From Dromaius novaehollandiae (taxonomy: Eukaryota > Chordata > Aves > Casuariiformes > Dromaiidae): DNA of 64,000 nt. The stretch covers positions 21,320,469-21,384,468 of the forward strand of contig NC_088112.1 in NCBI RefSeq assembly GCF_036370855.1, given 5' to 3'. The notes below the pieces were generated by a model, which saw nothing but the letters and a program-made list of their open reading frames with translations, was not told the DNA's origin and searched no databases. Made by a program: the position numbers and the translations under genes. Every line of letters begins with the position of its first letter. Within the stretch, counting starts at the first letter, position 1. Below, piece by piece: positions 51,501 to 64,000 of the stretch.

Positions 51501-54500
51501 CACGCTTTTGTGTTTGATCTCCAGGAGGAAAAGTGTATTGCTGTATGTGTTTCAAGTGTGAACTCCTCTTAGTGCAAATAATCTTGCTTACTAAATTAGA
51601 TTGCACAGCACCAACTAGCTTAGTACAACTGTTGCCTTAATGTGCTTTATTTTGTTGGCTTGAGGTCAGATCCTAGCACTTACTAAATCGTAACAAGGCT
51701 CCGGTGGCCAGATAAGATAGCCAGTTTTGGGTTTTTTCCCAGATCTATTCCATAGCATCAAAGTATCCACTTGTTTGGGGGCTTTTTGTTTGTTTTATTA
51801 ATACATGGGATGATGCAGCTTGGCTTGGTGATGCCTCCCACAGCCAGTGCTGTAAGTCACTTCAGTGTGGTTCTTTCAGTGCCGTGGCCGGATCCCCTGC
51901 AGGGAAGGAGGAGGCAGAGTGCAGGGAGAGGGGGTGGTTGGGGGGGTCTCTTTCTTTAAAATTCTCCTTTTACTGCTGGAATAATATAAAAAGATCGAGG
52001 CAGACACTGATGCTGGACCTGTAGTAGTAGTGTGTGTTTTGGGGGGGGGGGGTTGTTTGTTTTAAGAGCACAGTGGTATGTGCAAAGGTATCACAAATGC
52101 AACCTGTCCTGAGGGGGCTAGGAAGGATATGCTTTCTAAAAAATGGATAAAGCAGCAGATTGTGGCTTCCTTCTGCACTGAGCTCTTTACAGAGCATGTC
52201 TTGTTCCAGCGCTGTCTGTGCATCTGCTTTCTGCTCCCTGAGAGCATGGAGCTACTTACAGCGGATACGTGCTCAGTAAATTTCCATGTGCCCTTTTGTT
52301 ACAAAATTGTTAGCTATGCACATTTTTTGTTTCTTTTAGTATTTTCTGTTTATAGTCTTTTTTACACATTGCATTTTTTTGATAGAAACAAAGAAGCAAC
52401 TGCTTATTTTGTGGAGGGGTTAAATGCAGAGCATTGTTCTCTCTTGACATTATTTAATTTTGGGAGAGCACTAAAAATGACACATTTATAACCAGGTTCC
52501 CAGAGCAGGCAGCCGTGCTGTGTGTGCCTGACCACCTCGGGAAGGGTACACAGGAATGCTCCTGTACGGGCATAAAGTGAGCTGTGAAAACGTGTGTGTG
52601 CAGTGAACTCCCCAGCACCCATGACTGGTCCTGCAATGTTTCAGGCTCTTCCAGTTCCTTCCTGCTGAAGATGCAGAAGTGATTGTGGTGGGTATGGGGT
52701 ATCCGACACAAGTGACCATGTGGGATGTGCCTAATCATCTCATGAAAAGTATGCCCCCAGCTAAGTCCATCCCTTCCCAGGTGCCAGCTCTTATGCTGAT
52801 TGGACCCTTTACTGTGTCAATTTGACTTGCTGACGGCCATTTGGTTCCTCTGCTGAATTGCATCCAAGTCTTGAAAACATCCTACTTGAAAACATCTAGT
52901 GAGCACCAGAGCTGACACGAGGGCGGAGGCTGGACCACGTGGCCAGGAGGGGGGAAGATGCAGAGGGAAGGTCCTCTCCCTTTTAATGGGCAAGCTCTTA
53001 GCTTGACTAGGCTGTCTTTTACAGCTTCACCCCGCGTCTGCATCGGTTGGCTTTGGGTTAGCGTTGGTGGAAGGATATTAAGTGGAGGGCAACAGTAGGT
53101 AGCAGCATATTGGGCTACATGAGTTGACTGATGGCCTGGTATTCGCACTGGTGTTAGGTTCACTGTCGTGTAAGATTGTTACTGATGGCTTTGGCAGTTC
53201 ACAGAGCTTTTGAATGAGGCTGGATTCTTGTCTATTTGAAAAAGAAAAATCTTTGGGGAGGCTTCAATGCAAATTATTTAAAGGTTTTTTTATTAAGCCC
53301 ATAGTATTTACTGTGGATTTGGCTCGAAGTTCCATCTACTTGACTGCTCCCAATGGGTACTGAGGACGTGTCACCACCAGGGTACAAACAGAGGAGGTCT
53401 TTAGGAGGCTGCGTGGCCTGGCACTGAATGCCACAAACCTGTGGCTCCGTGATCTCCAAAGCGTGGCTGGTATACGTGTGGTAGTGTTTAATGTATTTAT
53501 CCCACACTGTTTCCAAATAGGTGCATTATAAGATATTTCATTATTGTGGCTATACAAAAAAGCAGCTTAGAGAAAATCTGATAGTTTGGCCTTTCTTCCT
53601 ATGGCCATAAGAAAAAGGATTTGGTTCTCTCTCTTAACTGCTTTGTAAAATGCAAGCAGCCTCACTAAATTTGTTAAATTTACAAAGACGCAAATGAGGA
53701 TCTGAGAAGACAGAAGTACTGAGAGTAGGGTAGGGAGCGTAAAATTGCTTTTGGGAATTCAAGCAGATGCAGGAGTAAGATGCCACAACAACTTATTATA
53801 AAGCAAGGTAAAATGCTTTAACTGCTTCACCTACTCGAGTGATTTGCCAGCAGCATTTCACTCTGGTCCTGAGATATGGACAGCCGTGTGTCACCCTGTA
53901 GCCACAGTGGTTTGGGTAGGGTGTGGAGGGACCGTGCTAGCTCCTCACGAGCATGCAAATGCTCTTAAACTCCTCGCTGGAGGAGAAAGCATACAAACAG
54001 CCCAAATGCTGGTGAACTTCCAGGAGGGACAAGCCCAGACATGGCACAAACAGGATGTGGCTGGCATCTCTGAGGAAGGAGTCTGTGTTTGCTTCTTGTG
54101 GCATGGGGAACAGAAGTGAGTTAGGGCTTGCTTCATTTCGGAGCGCTCCGCATTGCCCGCAGGAAAGCAGTGTGGAAGGACGAGGCAGGCTTGGACACAG
54201 CCTGTCCTAGTTGCACTGAAAACCACTCACGCCAGCCCAAGTTACGTATCCGTAGAGCTTGTCTTAGTGTTCATCCAGCCTTAACTTCAAAACAGCTTGT
54301 TCTTAGCACTGGAAAAAAACCTTTATTTAAAGAAAAGGGTTTATTACTGTTTTTCTTAAGCCCATCCCATCCTTAAATATGAATTCCTTTGAAAGTGATG
54401 CAGGCTCCATTTCAAGAAGGTAGAACTTTGTTGACCCTGTGCAGACTTTTTGCAGTGTTTTAACTTAATATATCCAGTTACCCTCAAACTTGTGTGTACT

Positions 54501-57500
54501 TCTGTCACATCGCACGTACTCTGGTTACCGATCCCAGCAGACTGTCGGGCTCTCTGAATGGAGGCATGAATCAGTGCCTCTGTTAAAAGCTGTGTGCCAA
54601 AACCTCTCTTCACTACTGGGCTTTAATTGCACCACCCTGTAGAGACTGCACATCAGTGTGCAATACGGATAGTTATGGTGCACACTGCTTGTGGAGACCT
54701 GAGCTTCTCCAGGGCTAAACTTAATATGCAGAACACAAGGTTTTTCACTTGAATGCAAAAACGTACTTGTTTATAATAGCAGATTCTTAGCAATCAGCTT
54801 GGCGGTAGCTAGGATTTATAAGGAAAACTGGCTGTTGAAGAATTTGGAGCTTTCTGGTTAGAACTGATCACTGCTAGCTGTCGATAGGCACTTGACATCC
54901 AGATCCCTCCTGTTCCTTTCTCACAGACTTGTTCATCTTCCTGTGATAATAGAGGGTCATCTTACATAAACGTTTCACTCCGAGCATATCATATACTCTG
55001 TTACAATCAAAGATGCATCTTCATTCTCCCAGTGATCCTGGGATAGGATCCTTGCATAGGCTTTGTGCATGGACCCCGTGCAGGGAAGCAGGCAGTGCTG
55101 CCCTTGCTCCAGGACTCGGATGCAATCTCAGACCAAGGCCACTGCCCAGCAGCTTGGGCTTCCCTGAGGCTTGTTTGGTGTCTGACGTTGCACTGCTGTA
55201 AGTTAGGAGAACTTGGCTTGAAGTTTTTTAAATGTTATTCGTTAACAACTATAAACTTCGGGCTTGATGCATATTGCTGATTCCAAAGCCAGCATAACAC
55301 TGATGTTGTATCTCAAACTCATGAGATCTTAAACTGTAGTTTCATTTCAAGCCCTTGGTCACTTCCATGGAGAGCATAAATTTCTAGTGTGAAGACATTG
55401 CTAAAATAACTTGAAATAAACCAGTTACTAAAAATAGGAAACAGCTAAGAGTCCCACTTATGAATAACTAATTCTGCAAGCAAGCTGAGATCTGGTTAAG
55501 ATCAGTGCAGGGAGAAGAACACATCAGACATCTAGACTGCATTGGATGGATGCTGCAGAACAAGAGGCAGCTGTGCCAGGGCAAACCGAAGGTCTGTTGC
55601 TCCAGGAGCTGCTGTTGGCAGCAGAGGTTGAGGGGTGGGTACCCAGGGCAGCACATATGACCAGGCGGGTGGCTGGAGATGTTTTGTTTTCCTGGCATGA
55701 ATTTGGCTATGTTATGTTTTGTTTTTGTTTGAACACAGGTTCAGAAAGGCATTGTGTCCCCTGTCAGAGCTCTACAGCTAATGCAGGTGGTGCGTTCAGA
55801 AATACCTGCTGCTGTTTGTTCTGGGCTGAGTCACGGGGCAGCCTGCGCACGAGGGAAGGAGGGAGCCCGGCGGTTTCTTCAGAGCCAAACAGCCCGGCTG
55901 AAACTATTGAAGAGCAAACAGCAAATGTTGATGTGCTCTGACAATGCAACAAAAGGCTTGATTCAGGCTGCCAGTTCTGCTTAAATGCAAAAAGGAATTT
56001 GGAGCTCCTCAAACACCTTCAGGTTCACGTTCCCGCAGTATCTGCGGCCGTTTTCGTGGAGGGAGCGTCTTGACGACGTGCTGCAGTCCATATGCTTTAG
56101 GCTGGCTGCCTTCATCGCTCGCTGTTTCACCAGCTTCGTTACTGGGAGAAGCTCCCAGACGTTCCCTGGAGGGCTTTGGGTGGTGGTAAGGCTAGGTCAG
56201 CTTCAAGCTCCCTGTGAAAACAAGAACCAAAAAAATCAGATCAAGATGAAAACAGATGTGTGTGCCCCTCTTTAGAGGGAGAAAAGGGGAAAAAAAAAAA
56301 TCTCCTTAACATGCAGGGGTTATGTGGGCTTATTGGCATCATGAAACATGTGACTGGAATTTAGTCTCAAACTTTGAAAAATTGTACACTGCTTTTGCTA
56401 GCATTTGATTACCTCCATGTGCCTAGCTAACCTCCACTGAGGGTGGTGGAGAACAGAGCAGCGATTCTGGGTTTGGGGCTGCGTTCTGATTTATGGAATT
56501 CGGATCCCCTTCCCTCCAGATCTGACTGTCATATCACAGAATGGCTTGTTAATGTTATTCTGAAACCAAACCCACTGATCCTAAAAATGTGAGGATTTTC
56601 ATTTTGTTTTCACTGTTGTTTTTTAACTGACAGTGTCATTCTGTAGCATCCTGCTCATGACGTGCCATCCATGACAGAAGGCAGTTTTATGTAGCTTTAG
56701 GTTGTACACGATCCACAGCTTTTGGTATGGTAGAAAGTGAAGCTAAACTGGTGTGTTTGGTTTGGTTTTGGTCTGTCTCCCCTGCACCCCCCACCATGAG
56801 AAAATGCCATTGCCGAGAGACCGTGCAGGCCGTAATTTGGTGATAGATCATAACGTACACGGGGATGGGGGGTGGAATCTCTCGAGTCCCTCCAAAGCCG
56901 CCGTCCTTTCCTCCTGGGCTGCTCGTCAAAGGATGTGCTTCAGTGGTTGTGCAAGGTCTGATGAAGCAGTGACCCATCTCCTGAAACAAAGGATTATGCC
57001 AGTATAAATAAGGGCTAAGTGGGATCTAGGCACCATCATATTCTTCAATGCAATGAGATATGAGTAACTGCAATGTCAGGTGAACTGCACTTTCTCATTT
57101 GATAAACCACGTTTGGTTGGCAGAGCATTAACATGCTCTGAGTGACTGAAGAGAAAACTCAAGGGCAAACACGTAGCTATTACAACTTTAAACAGTTAGA
57201 TGCGTTTACCTGTTCTGCTTATGCATTGCAACATCTTGCATTATTAGCATTGCAAAATTATAAAACATACTAGGCCTAATGTAAATGAAATGCTTATTTC
57301 AAAGAAACTCTGTTACAGGCTGCAGGACTGGCCTTGTGTCCAGCCACAAATGGTTGGACCTGTCATTAGCTCAACAGGGAAGAAGTTATGAGTTTTATAA
57401 GCTTTTGGCATTCCTACAGAAACAGTAGGAAAGAGTTGTGGAGATGTAATGAACAGCGTAATATTCCATGCAAAGTTGGAATGAGACAAGTAATTTTGAA

Positions 57501-57993
57501 TAATGGTCAGGGAAAACTGGTGTGGGATGTAACATCTCCACAGGAAGGAATTAGGGTGAGCCGTCATATTTAAATCACATACTTCTCCAGAGAAACAGGG
57601 TTTCCTGTGCTCTCTAGGAGTTGGGTCTCAAAGAATGTTTTAAAGCCTGCCAGCCAAATGAGTCAAAGGAATTAAGGGACTAATTTTCTTTAAAGAGGGT
57701 ATTTCATTATTTTAATCAAGAAATCAAATCTGGAGAGAGGATCTGATAACATACAGACTGAGGCTGACAAATCTTTTCGTTAACTAAGAGCCAGCACTTA
57801 CTGTCATTACTGTTGAATATCACCTTCCAAAAACTGAGGCCAATCCCAAGAACGCTAGCTGTGATATCCAAGCTGTGATAGATGCCGCCTGCTTAGGCAA
57901 AATGCATTGGTCTTCTCCATTCGCTTCTTGTTCCAAGAAACGTATCTCTTTTTAGACTGAACTTTCCTTTAACTCTTATTTTTCCCTTCATAG
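42582..57993 (+). other. PDLIM4: PDLIM4 intron 1 (15.4 kb)
   Basis: The donor GTGAGC at 42,582 and the acceptor TTTTTCCCTTCATAG ending at 57,993 bound this intron, with a branch-point-like TTTAACT about 25-30 nt upstream. A long first intron is usual for this gene. Contents are an AT/Z-DNA-like simple sequence at 42,758-42,815, poly-A near 46,861, poly-G runs near 51,175-51,183 and 52,041-52,052, and otherwise unrecognised single-copy sequence. A 181-codon minus-strand frame at 51,061-51,606 has no recognisable domain and is probably a chance frame. Confidence 0.85.
42758..42815. repeat. AT dinucleotide-rich tract and alternating CG/CA/TG tract
   Basis: (TA)n-type sequence with inverted arms ATATAGTT and AACTATAT is followed at 42,797-42,815 by TGCGCACACGCGTGTGTGT. 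That is a 19-nt strictly alternating pyrimidine-purine run containing the palindrome CACACGCGTGTG (42,801-42,812). It lies 180-235 bp inside intron 1. Confidence 0.85.
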
Positions 57994-58145
57994 ATTAACC
58001 CTGGAAGTAAGGCAGCCCTGGCAAACCTATGCCCAGGAGATACTATTCTGGCAATTAATGGAGAGAGCACAGAAAACATGACACACCTAGAAGCTCAAAA
58101 CAAGATCAAAGCATGCATGGACCAGCTACTTCTCTCTGTGAACAG
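57994..58145 (+). CDS. PDLIM4: PDLIM4 coding exon 2: C-terminal half-PDZ
   Basis: This internal exon of 152 nt encodes 50 codons plus two bases, continuing in phase 0 from exon 1. The translation starts [20 protein letters not shown] and continues through [19 protein letters not shown] to LLLSVN(R/S). [24 protein letters not shown] and the SV(N/S)R end are the hallmarks of the second half of ALP-family PDZ domains. INGEST with THLEAQN(R/K)IK is closest to PDLIM4 and PDLIM1; exon 1 decides for PDLIM4. The acceptor is TTCATAG and the donor AACAG/GTAGGT. With exon 1 it completes the PDZ domain, about 81 residues. The linker and LIM exons are not in the window. Confidence 0.95.
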
Positions 58146-61100
58146 GTAGGTGACTGCACATGGTTGTTTAACGTCTTACTCTTTAATCAGTTCAGGTGCT
58201 GTGTCTGTGTTAGCCAGCTAAGGCCTTGATGAGTTCTTCTGCAAGACTGCAACCTGAAGTACCTTCCTGTTTTTCTCTGAATCTCTGCATTGTAGCGTGC
58301 ATCCTCCTGGCTAGGGAAGACGAGAGGAATTCCTAATGGAGCAGTTCAGGTGCTACTCCTACTGCGATCGCATACAGTAAAGCTAAGCTTTCCTTTCCCA
58401 TGGAGAGCAGATAATGCTGCTTGTGCAATAGCTTTTGCACATGCTTCTTCAAAGGGGAAGATGCTGGAATGACGCTGTATTGGCACTTACATTTTTTTAT
58501 GTCCTATCGTATCAGCTTTGCCTGCTGATTCTCCAGAAGGCTTGCAGCTGGCCCCAGAGTAAATGTCATTAGATTCAGTTCTGGATACATCCCAGTGGTC
58601 TATGTAACTGTTCTGTGTCTCTTTAAAAGCAGCAAAACAAAAATTTTTAAATAACACTTATAGAATAAGCAGGTCCAGCTTACTTATTTGTTTGGATACT
58701 CATTCACATGTTGTAAGGCTTATGCTGGCTGTGGGTCGGATCAGATTCTTCAAGTCAATGGAATTCTTGTAGACTTGAGCAAGAGAAGCACTGGGATCTA
58801 AATCTGGGTTTGGAGAAGCTTCCTATTCCGTTAACTTCATCTGTCATTTTCCTAAATATGTCTCTTCAGTGAACATACATTTGAAAGTTCTGGTAAATAT
58901 TCATGCTTTTCTAGAATATTTGAAAGCAAAACAAAAGTTTATATGAACAGATTTGTTTTGCTTTCTATAGGAATTCTATAACTAAAGCTTTCTAATACAA
59001 GTCACAAATTACTCTAATTGTTCAGTCAAAATGATTGTTCCTTATAAGGCGTATAAATGACTAGTGTTATCTGTAATAGGCTTAAATAAGCTTATATGGT
59101 TTTCCACTTCAGATTAAGAAGGCATTTCCTGCTATAAAGAGCTGTCACTTGCTGCTTATACTTCCTTTAAAAAATATTTAGCATTCTGACTAGAAAATTA
59201 ATCTGAGACCATAGTCGCACAAGGCCGTGTTCCAGTGTGGAAGGTGAATTGTCATAACTGAAGCAGAAGACTAATCTTGTTCTTAATGTTTCATGATGCT
59301 GCAGTGTCTGAAATGCCTGATCTAAGTAGAGGCCTGTTGAGCTCAGACTGTGTTATAGAAAGTAAGTGGCTTTCTCTTTAGAAGAAGAAAGAACACCCCC
59401 ACCACCACCACCAAAACCCTTCAGAGTTTCACACAGCCAAGGAGGAGGATGGTTCTGCTTTTTGTTAGCTTTTAAGGAGACTGGATCATCTTTTACCCCA
59501 AATGGGGCTTCTATCAAGTGTAGAATTACCAGGACTCACTGTCCACCAGGACTCCCAGGTCCTCCTCCATGTAGCTGCTTTCCAGCAGGTCAGCCTCCAG
59601 CATGTCCTGGTGCCTGGGGTTATTCCTCCCCAGGTGCAGGGCCCTGCCCTTGCCTTTGGTGAGCTTCATGAGGTTCCTCTCCAGCCTGTCCAGGTCTCTC
59701 TCCCCAGGCTAATGGAATTCCCTTTGGTCTTTTGAAAGTGGAGGAGAAGGAAGAGGTGGAAATGCTCTTGTAAAATAAAGAAGGCAAGAAGGTGTTCTGT
59801 TGTCAGCCACCTCTGCTCTCTCAGTAGCTCACCAACATCTTCATAATGAGTTAAAATGAAGTTTTGCTGAAAACAACTTTCACCTGAAGTGTGGCAGCCT
59901 TGAAATGGAGCTTTCATTCTGGTGTATGGGAGTTTCTATTGTGTGAATTTGCTATGGGCTGGATTCCCATTTTTTCACTCCACTTTAGACACTGTTACCA
60001 ATCAGTGTCTGTTCATTGATTTACACTAGACCCTCTGGGATTCCTTTTTCCCTAACGTTGAAGTTCTACAAATTTGAAAGTATGTCTAGTGTCACTTTGT
60101 AGTATGCAAGTTATTCAGTACTTAAATATTTGTATTTGAAAGATAAAATTTGGATGAATGGTGTGTGGAGACGTGGTCATCACAGCAACAGAAAGATGAC
60201 TTTCCATCTGTAGAACCAGATCCAAAGTTGCACCAGTGACTGACATTCAGTGTTTCAGTGATGCTAGTGCTGAACAAAACTGTACTCAAACAGCTCTGAG
60301 ACAAGCCTGATGGAGTCAGAAACCAGTTTTGTCTATGCCTGGACCAGATATGACTAAAGACTGTAATAATTAAAATCATAGGTTTTCTATAGAGATTTTT
60401 TTATCCATGACTTGAAGGCCTTTCTATCCATCACTAACCCCACTTGATGGCTGAAAAAGATGATGAGGAGGATATTTTGCCCAGGGTCGCCCAGTGGGTC
60501 AGGGTCAGGAAATGATCCACTAAATCACATGCAGCAGCAAGTTAAAATCAGACAGCTGGTTGCAATAGTATCTTCAGCTGTCTGCTCTGACTGTCCCAAG
60601 ATAGCAACTTCCATCAAACAAAATAACTTAGTGGTTTCTGAACTTTATTTGCTCTGGCATATTAATGTAAAGAGATTATTTTTATTGTGTTGTAATGTGC
60701 TGTGCTGAAACTGCAGTGGCTCAGGAGCTGTTTCAAGTGCTATTTAGTCCTGCTTGTCCAGGGTTTAGCGCTATATCCATAGAAATAGGTGATTTTCCCC
60801 CCCCTGCCTTTTGTCCAGATTTGCACATGTCAAAGCCTTGTATTCCAGTTCAGGGCTCTGCCCTCACAGCACAGTAAATGCTGGCAAGATTATCTGATGG
60901 TTTCGCATAACTGCGTGGTCAAAGATTTTCATACTGATACAGAAGAACGGCAGTGGGAAGCACATGGGATGTGCAGCTTTCTCACAGTTTTCTGGTGGTG
61001 TTGATCTAATCATGTTGTTTTTTTAAAAAAACACAATAGTGGTGCTAGAATCTTGCTGACTGCAGCTATGATCGTGCTTGTGGCTGTAGCTAATATGTTG

Positions 61101-64000
61101 GTGTACTCTGTGTTAGCAGTATCTCGGTGAAAGTGGATCGCTCTGCTTCTAGAAAAGGAACTTTATCTTGACCATAGTGCAAAGAAGAAATGTGTTGTCA
61201 CACCAGTACAGCACGCTTCTCCCACAAAACACTACTTCCCTGTGCACAGAGGTCTTACGGCCCTTTGAGTAGGTGCCTTGGAGGGAGCTGAAGGATCTGT
61301 TTAGTTTGCCTAAGAGGGAAACATTACGTAATGACCTCGCTGTGGTCTGGAAGCTGCTATACGGAAAGAAGATTTTGATAACAGAAGGCTCTATGTAGCT
61401 AAAGGCATAGCAAGGTCTTGTGGTTTCAGGTTGCATTTGTCCAGCTATAGCTGCAAAGGTGAATATTTTGAGCTTTGAGACTCATCAGTACGTTCAGAGG
61501 AGTGATGCATTTTCTGCTGCAGATTTGTGGTGATGCCGGATTAGTGGGTGAGGTTGCGTGGACTTCTCTAAGCAGGAAAGCAAACAAGAAGGCTGTAATG
61601 ATCTTGTCAGGCTTTGAAACTTCTGCATTTGTGAAGACTTCAAAGGCTCTGGTAGCTTATAGTCAGGAAAAAAACTCAGGCTTTTGCAAGACATACAGAG
61701 CTGTTTTGTGTGTGGTGGTTTAGCTCAGGAATGTGATCTTACAGTTGGTTCAGTTTGTTCTTTAGCAAGCAGATACGTCCAGGCAGTGCCTCGAGAGCAT
61801 GCTGTCAGGCTGCCGCGTGGCCTTTCTCTCGATAGGAAAAACTGAGTAGTGTGGGTTTTCTTTTGTGTTTCAGCAAGAAAAGCAACTCCACTGACACTTT
61901 ATTGGGTCTATTTTTAGTCTGGCCCAAACTGAGTGTTTGGTGACATGGCTCTTGGATTTCTCTCCTTGTTCCCAAGTGACCTGTTGAATTCCAGATGATT
62001 CTGCCCAATCATTAATCACTGCTGAAAGCGTATCCAGGGCTACCTCCTCCGTGAAGATGAATCACTGCTTTAGGATCTGCCTTGCTAGGAAAGGAGTGAG
62101 CTCATGTTAGTGAGAGCACCGGTCTCAGAGGGGTGGTAATGCTGCGGGGAAGTATTTTGTCGTTTTGTGTGAAGGTCTAGCAATTGCAATTGCTAATAGC
62201 TGCTGCTCACCTCTAAAATCTGCTAGCGAACCAGCCTCTGAAAGAGCTCGTCTGTGCAGAGCGACGGCTGCTTATTTGTCAGCCAGATGGCTTTTCTCCA
62301 AGTGGTGTCCTTGATGTGTGCCTTTTTTGATAAAATACATTTTGCAACTCAACAAGAGGGCATTATTTAAAAATAAGCGTGGCTTGTCTGTGAAATATGC
62401 TTGAAATAATGGGCTTATTTGTTGTAGGCCTTTACAGAAGACTTGCAAGATCTGGTGTTAATTATGTTTTACCCAGCGAGGCTCCGTATGACTCCGGCCC
62501 TGAGCACGCTGCTGGGCAGCACGGTCGGATAGCAGGCTAATGGCCTTCTCGACGAAGAGCTTTCCTTCTTTACTTTCTCTTCGGGGGTTTTTCCATCCTG
62601 TACTCTTTCTCAATGAACTCTTGACATTATGTGTTACTGAGATACACAACAAGATTGTTTTTGTTTTCCAACTGTATTCATTAAATGCCCTTTGACTAGG
62701 AAGTTCAGTAGGAAAATCAGAGTGGGTGAATAACACAAAAGGAAAAAACAGAAAAGGAGAATTACTGTGTGGTCGAAAAGGGGCAGATTAAGAGACCTGG
62801 ATATCCTTACATGGACTGTCTGGTTTTTTTGGAGGTGTTGATCAGCCACGTGATGAATTTGATGAGAGATGATATTGATTATCCCATGTATCAGATTAGT
62901 CCATGTAAAATACATGGACATCATTGGTGGGAAAACAAAGAACCAGAATGACTGACCAGTTATTCATAGAATAAAACATTAGCATTTAAGACTTTTTCCT
63001 GTGCAGTACAGGCAGGATCCCTTTGCTGTATTTGGGAGGAAATGACTGAAGTGAGGTTTCTGTCCTGATGCAGGCTTCGGCAGCAGCGGATGCACTGGGG
63101 ATAGTATCAGTACAACTGTTACAGTGGCCTTGATGATAGTTATTTTCCTCTTACCCAGTTGAACGGCAGAACCTGTTTTGTAGTCAGGCAGATAGAAGAA
63201 AAAAGTTTGAGAGTTTCTGATCAAACACAAACATCTAATTTCCAAACAACATAACGTAAGCCAGGCATTTGGCATAACAGCAGCGTGAGCCAAGGAGATG
63301 TGCCAGCTGCTGCGGAGTGCATTCGACATGGTTTCTGCGCGGGAAGCCACGCTGTGTTTTGGAAGGAGCTGGTCACTGTGGGATCCATGGCAGCATGACC
63401 CCCAGAGAAACTAAGTTATGAGGCAGCAAAGGTCCAAAGTGCAAAAGCAAAGCTGTGTTGGCAGAAAGGAACTGCATTATATCCTAGTGTATTATTTCCT
63501 AGCATATAAAAATTCCAGCACGCAGCTTCTGGGAAATTGGAGGAACACTTGCTTCTCTCTCCTTGGACCACTCTTGTTTCGCTGGACTGGTTGTGAAGTC
63601 AACTTCACCGCCTAACCAGCAAGCAATGTCACGTCTGGCATTGTGATCTCTTAAAGATGCTTGGATTGCCTCAACTCTGCCCCAAAATATGACCTGATCA
63701 GCTGCCTCCTGGTCACCAAAAGCTGGCTGCTAATTTCAGCGGGCGTTTCCAAAGGTAAGCACGTGCATGGATGGCTCCCCGTCCAGAGGTGTTGAGGGGT
63801 TTTTCCATGAGAATGAAAATCAAACAGGTGCTCAGAAAATGAGGCCGCTTTAAATTAAGCGGGTTGTATGCCCTTCTACAGAACATCAAATCCCTGAAGT
63901 TGAGCTCTAAGAGTCAATAAGAGCTTTCAGCACCTATAGATGACACCTCTGGGTATATAGCAGTGAGAACATAACTCTTAACAAGCGCAAAAGAAATGCA
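58146..64000 (+). other. PDLIM4: PDLIM4 intron 2, partial
   Basis: I searched the three plus-strand frames for the next PDLIM4 exon (a short linker exon after the PDZ domain) and for LIM-domain Cys/His spacing and found neither, so the intron appears to run past the window end. It contains the CR1 fragment at 59,534-59,705, a CCACCACCACCA run near 59,398, and a perfect MEF2-type site CTATTTTTAG at 61,908-61,917. Confidence 0.75.
59534..59705 (-). mobile_element. CR1 internal fragment lacking its 3' end
   Basis: Minus-strand sequence from GGGGAGAGAGACCTGGACAG to CTGGTGGACAGTGAGT is almost identical to 1,278-1,455 of the CR1 copy at the left of the window. I see three base substitutions and one 12-bp deletion (GAGCTGGGTGGA lost between short direct repeats). 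It covers only the end of the ORF2 region. The rest of ORF2 and the whole 3' UTR are absent, which is unusual because CR1 copies normally keep the 3' end. Confidence 0.93.

Noticed and set aside
51061-51606. 181-codon minus-strand frame inside PDLIM4 intron 1
   Set aside because: No known family, low-complexity Pro/His/Ser composition, and overlapping frames nearby. No splice context was found.
12440-57665. Many perfect AP-1 sites (TGAGTCA/TGACTCA), for example near 12,444, 16,577, 23,611, 24,532, 28,200, 29,933, 35,719 and 57,658
   Set aside because: About eight matches to a two-variant 7-mer are expected by chance in 64 kb, so this is not enrichment.
58146-64000. Possible PDLIM4 exon 3, for example the donor-like AAAGGTAAGC near 63,754
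   Set aside because: The sequence before it does not give the PDLIM4 linker peptide, and no LIM-domain cysteine pattern was found.

Overview
This is vertebrate nuclear DNA, most likely from a bird. The only interspersed repeats I can recognise are CR1-type LINE fragments, repeat density is otherwise low, and two spliced genes can be identified from their first coding exons. They are the collagen prolyl 4-hydroxylase subunit alpha-2 gene (P4HA2, minus strand) and PDZ and LIM domain 4 (PDLIM4/RIL, plus strand). These genes are neighbours in the same divergent order in other amniotes, including human 5q31, which supports both calls. I cannot name the species. Most long open frames in the window are chance frames in GC-rich or repetitive DNA.

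Layout. 1-2,229 is P4HA2 intron carrying a 3'-terminal CR1 copy (about 1,278-2,070). 2,230-2,329 is the P4HA2 exon with the start codon and signal peptide. 2,330 to about 11,200 is the long P4HA2 intron leading back to its promoter, with a 17-bp minisatellite near 7.95 kb. About 10,740-12,110 is a CpG island, the presumed P4HA2 promoter, containing a degenerate 44-bp GC-rich minisatellite. About 12.1-41.9 kb is intergenic. It includes a GC-rich middle part with two CpG-island-like blocks (19.68-20.11 and 21.12-21.60 kb) that have no assigned gene. 41,708-41,851 is a 34-bp minisatellite just upstream of the PDLIM4 CpG island (about 42.17-43.27 kb). PDLIM4 coding exon 1 is 42,489-42,581. A 15.4-kb intron follows, then exon 2 at 57,994-58,145. 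The rest, to 64,000, is PDLIM4 intron 2, with a CR1 fragment at 59,534-59,705. The remaining PDLIM4 and P4HA2 exons lie outside the window on either side.

How the genes relate. P4HA2 encodes a catalytic subunit of the ER enzyme that hydroxylates collagen prolines. PDLIM4 encodes an actin/alpha-actinin-associated PDZ-LIM adaptor. They do not form a pathway; they are a divergent neighbour pair separated by about 30 kb. I found no prokaryote-like operon, CRISPR array, tRNA or rRNA gene, and no clearly novel system. The most useful leads are the two orphan CpG-rich blocks, the minisatellites beside both promoters, an in-frame 5' extension of PDLIM4, and a CR1 fragment that has lost its 3' end.
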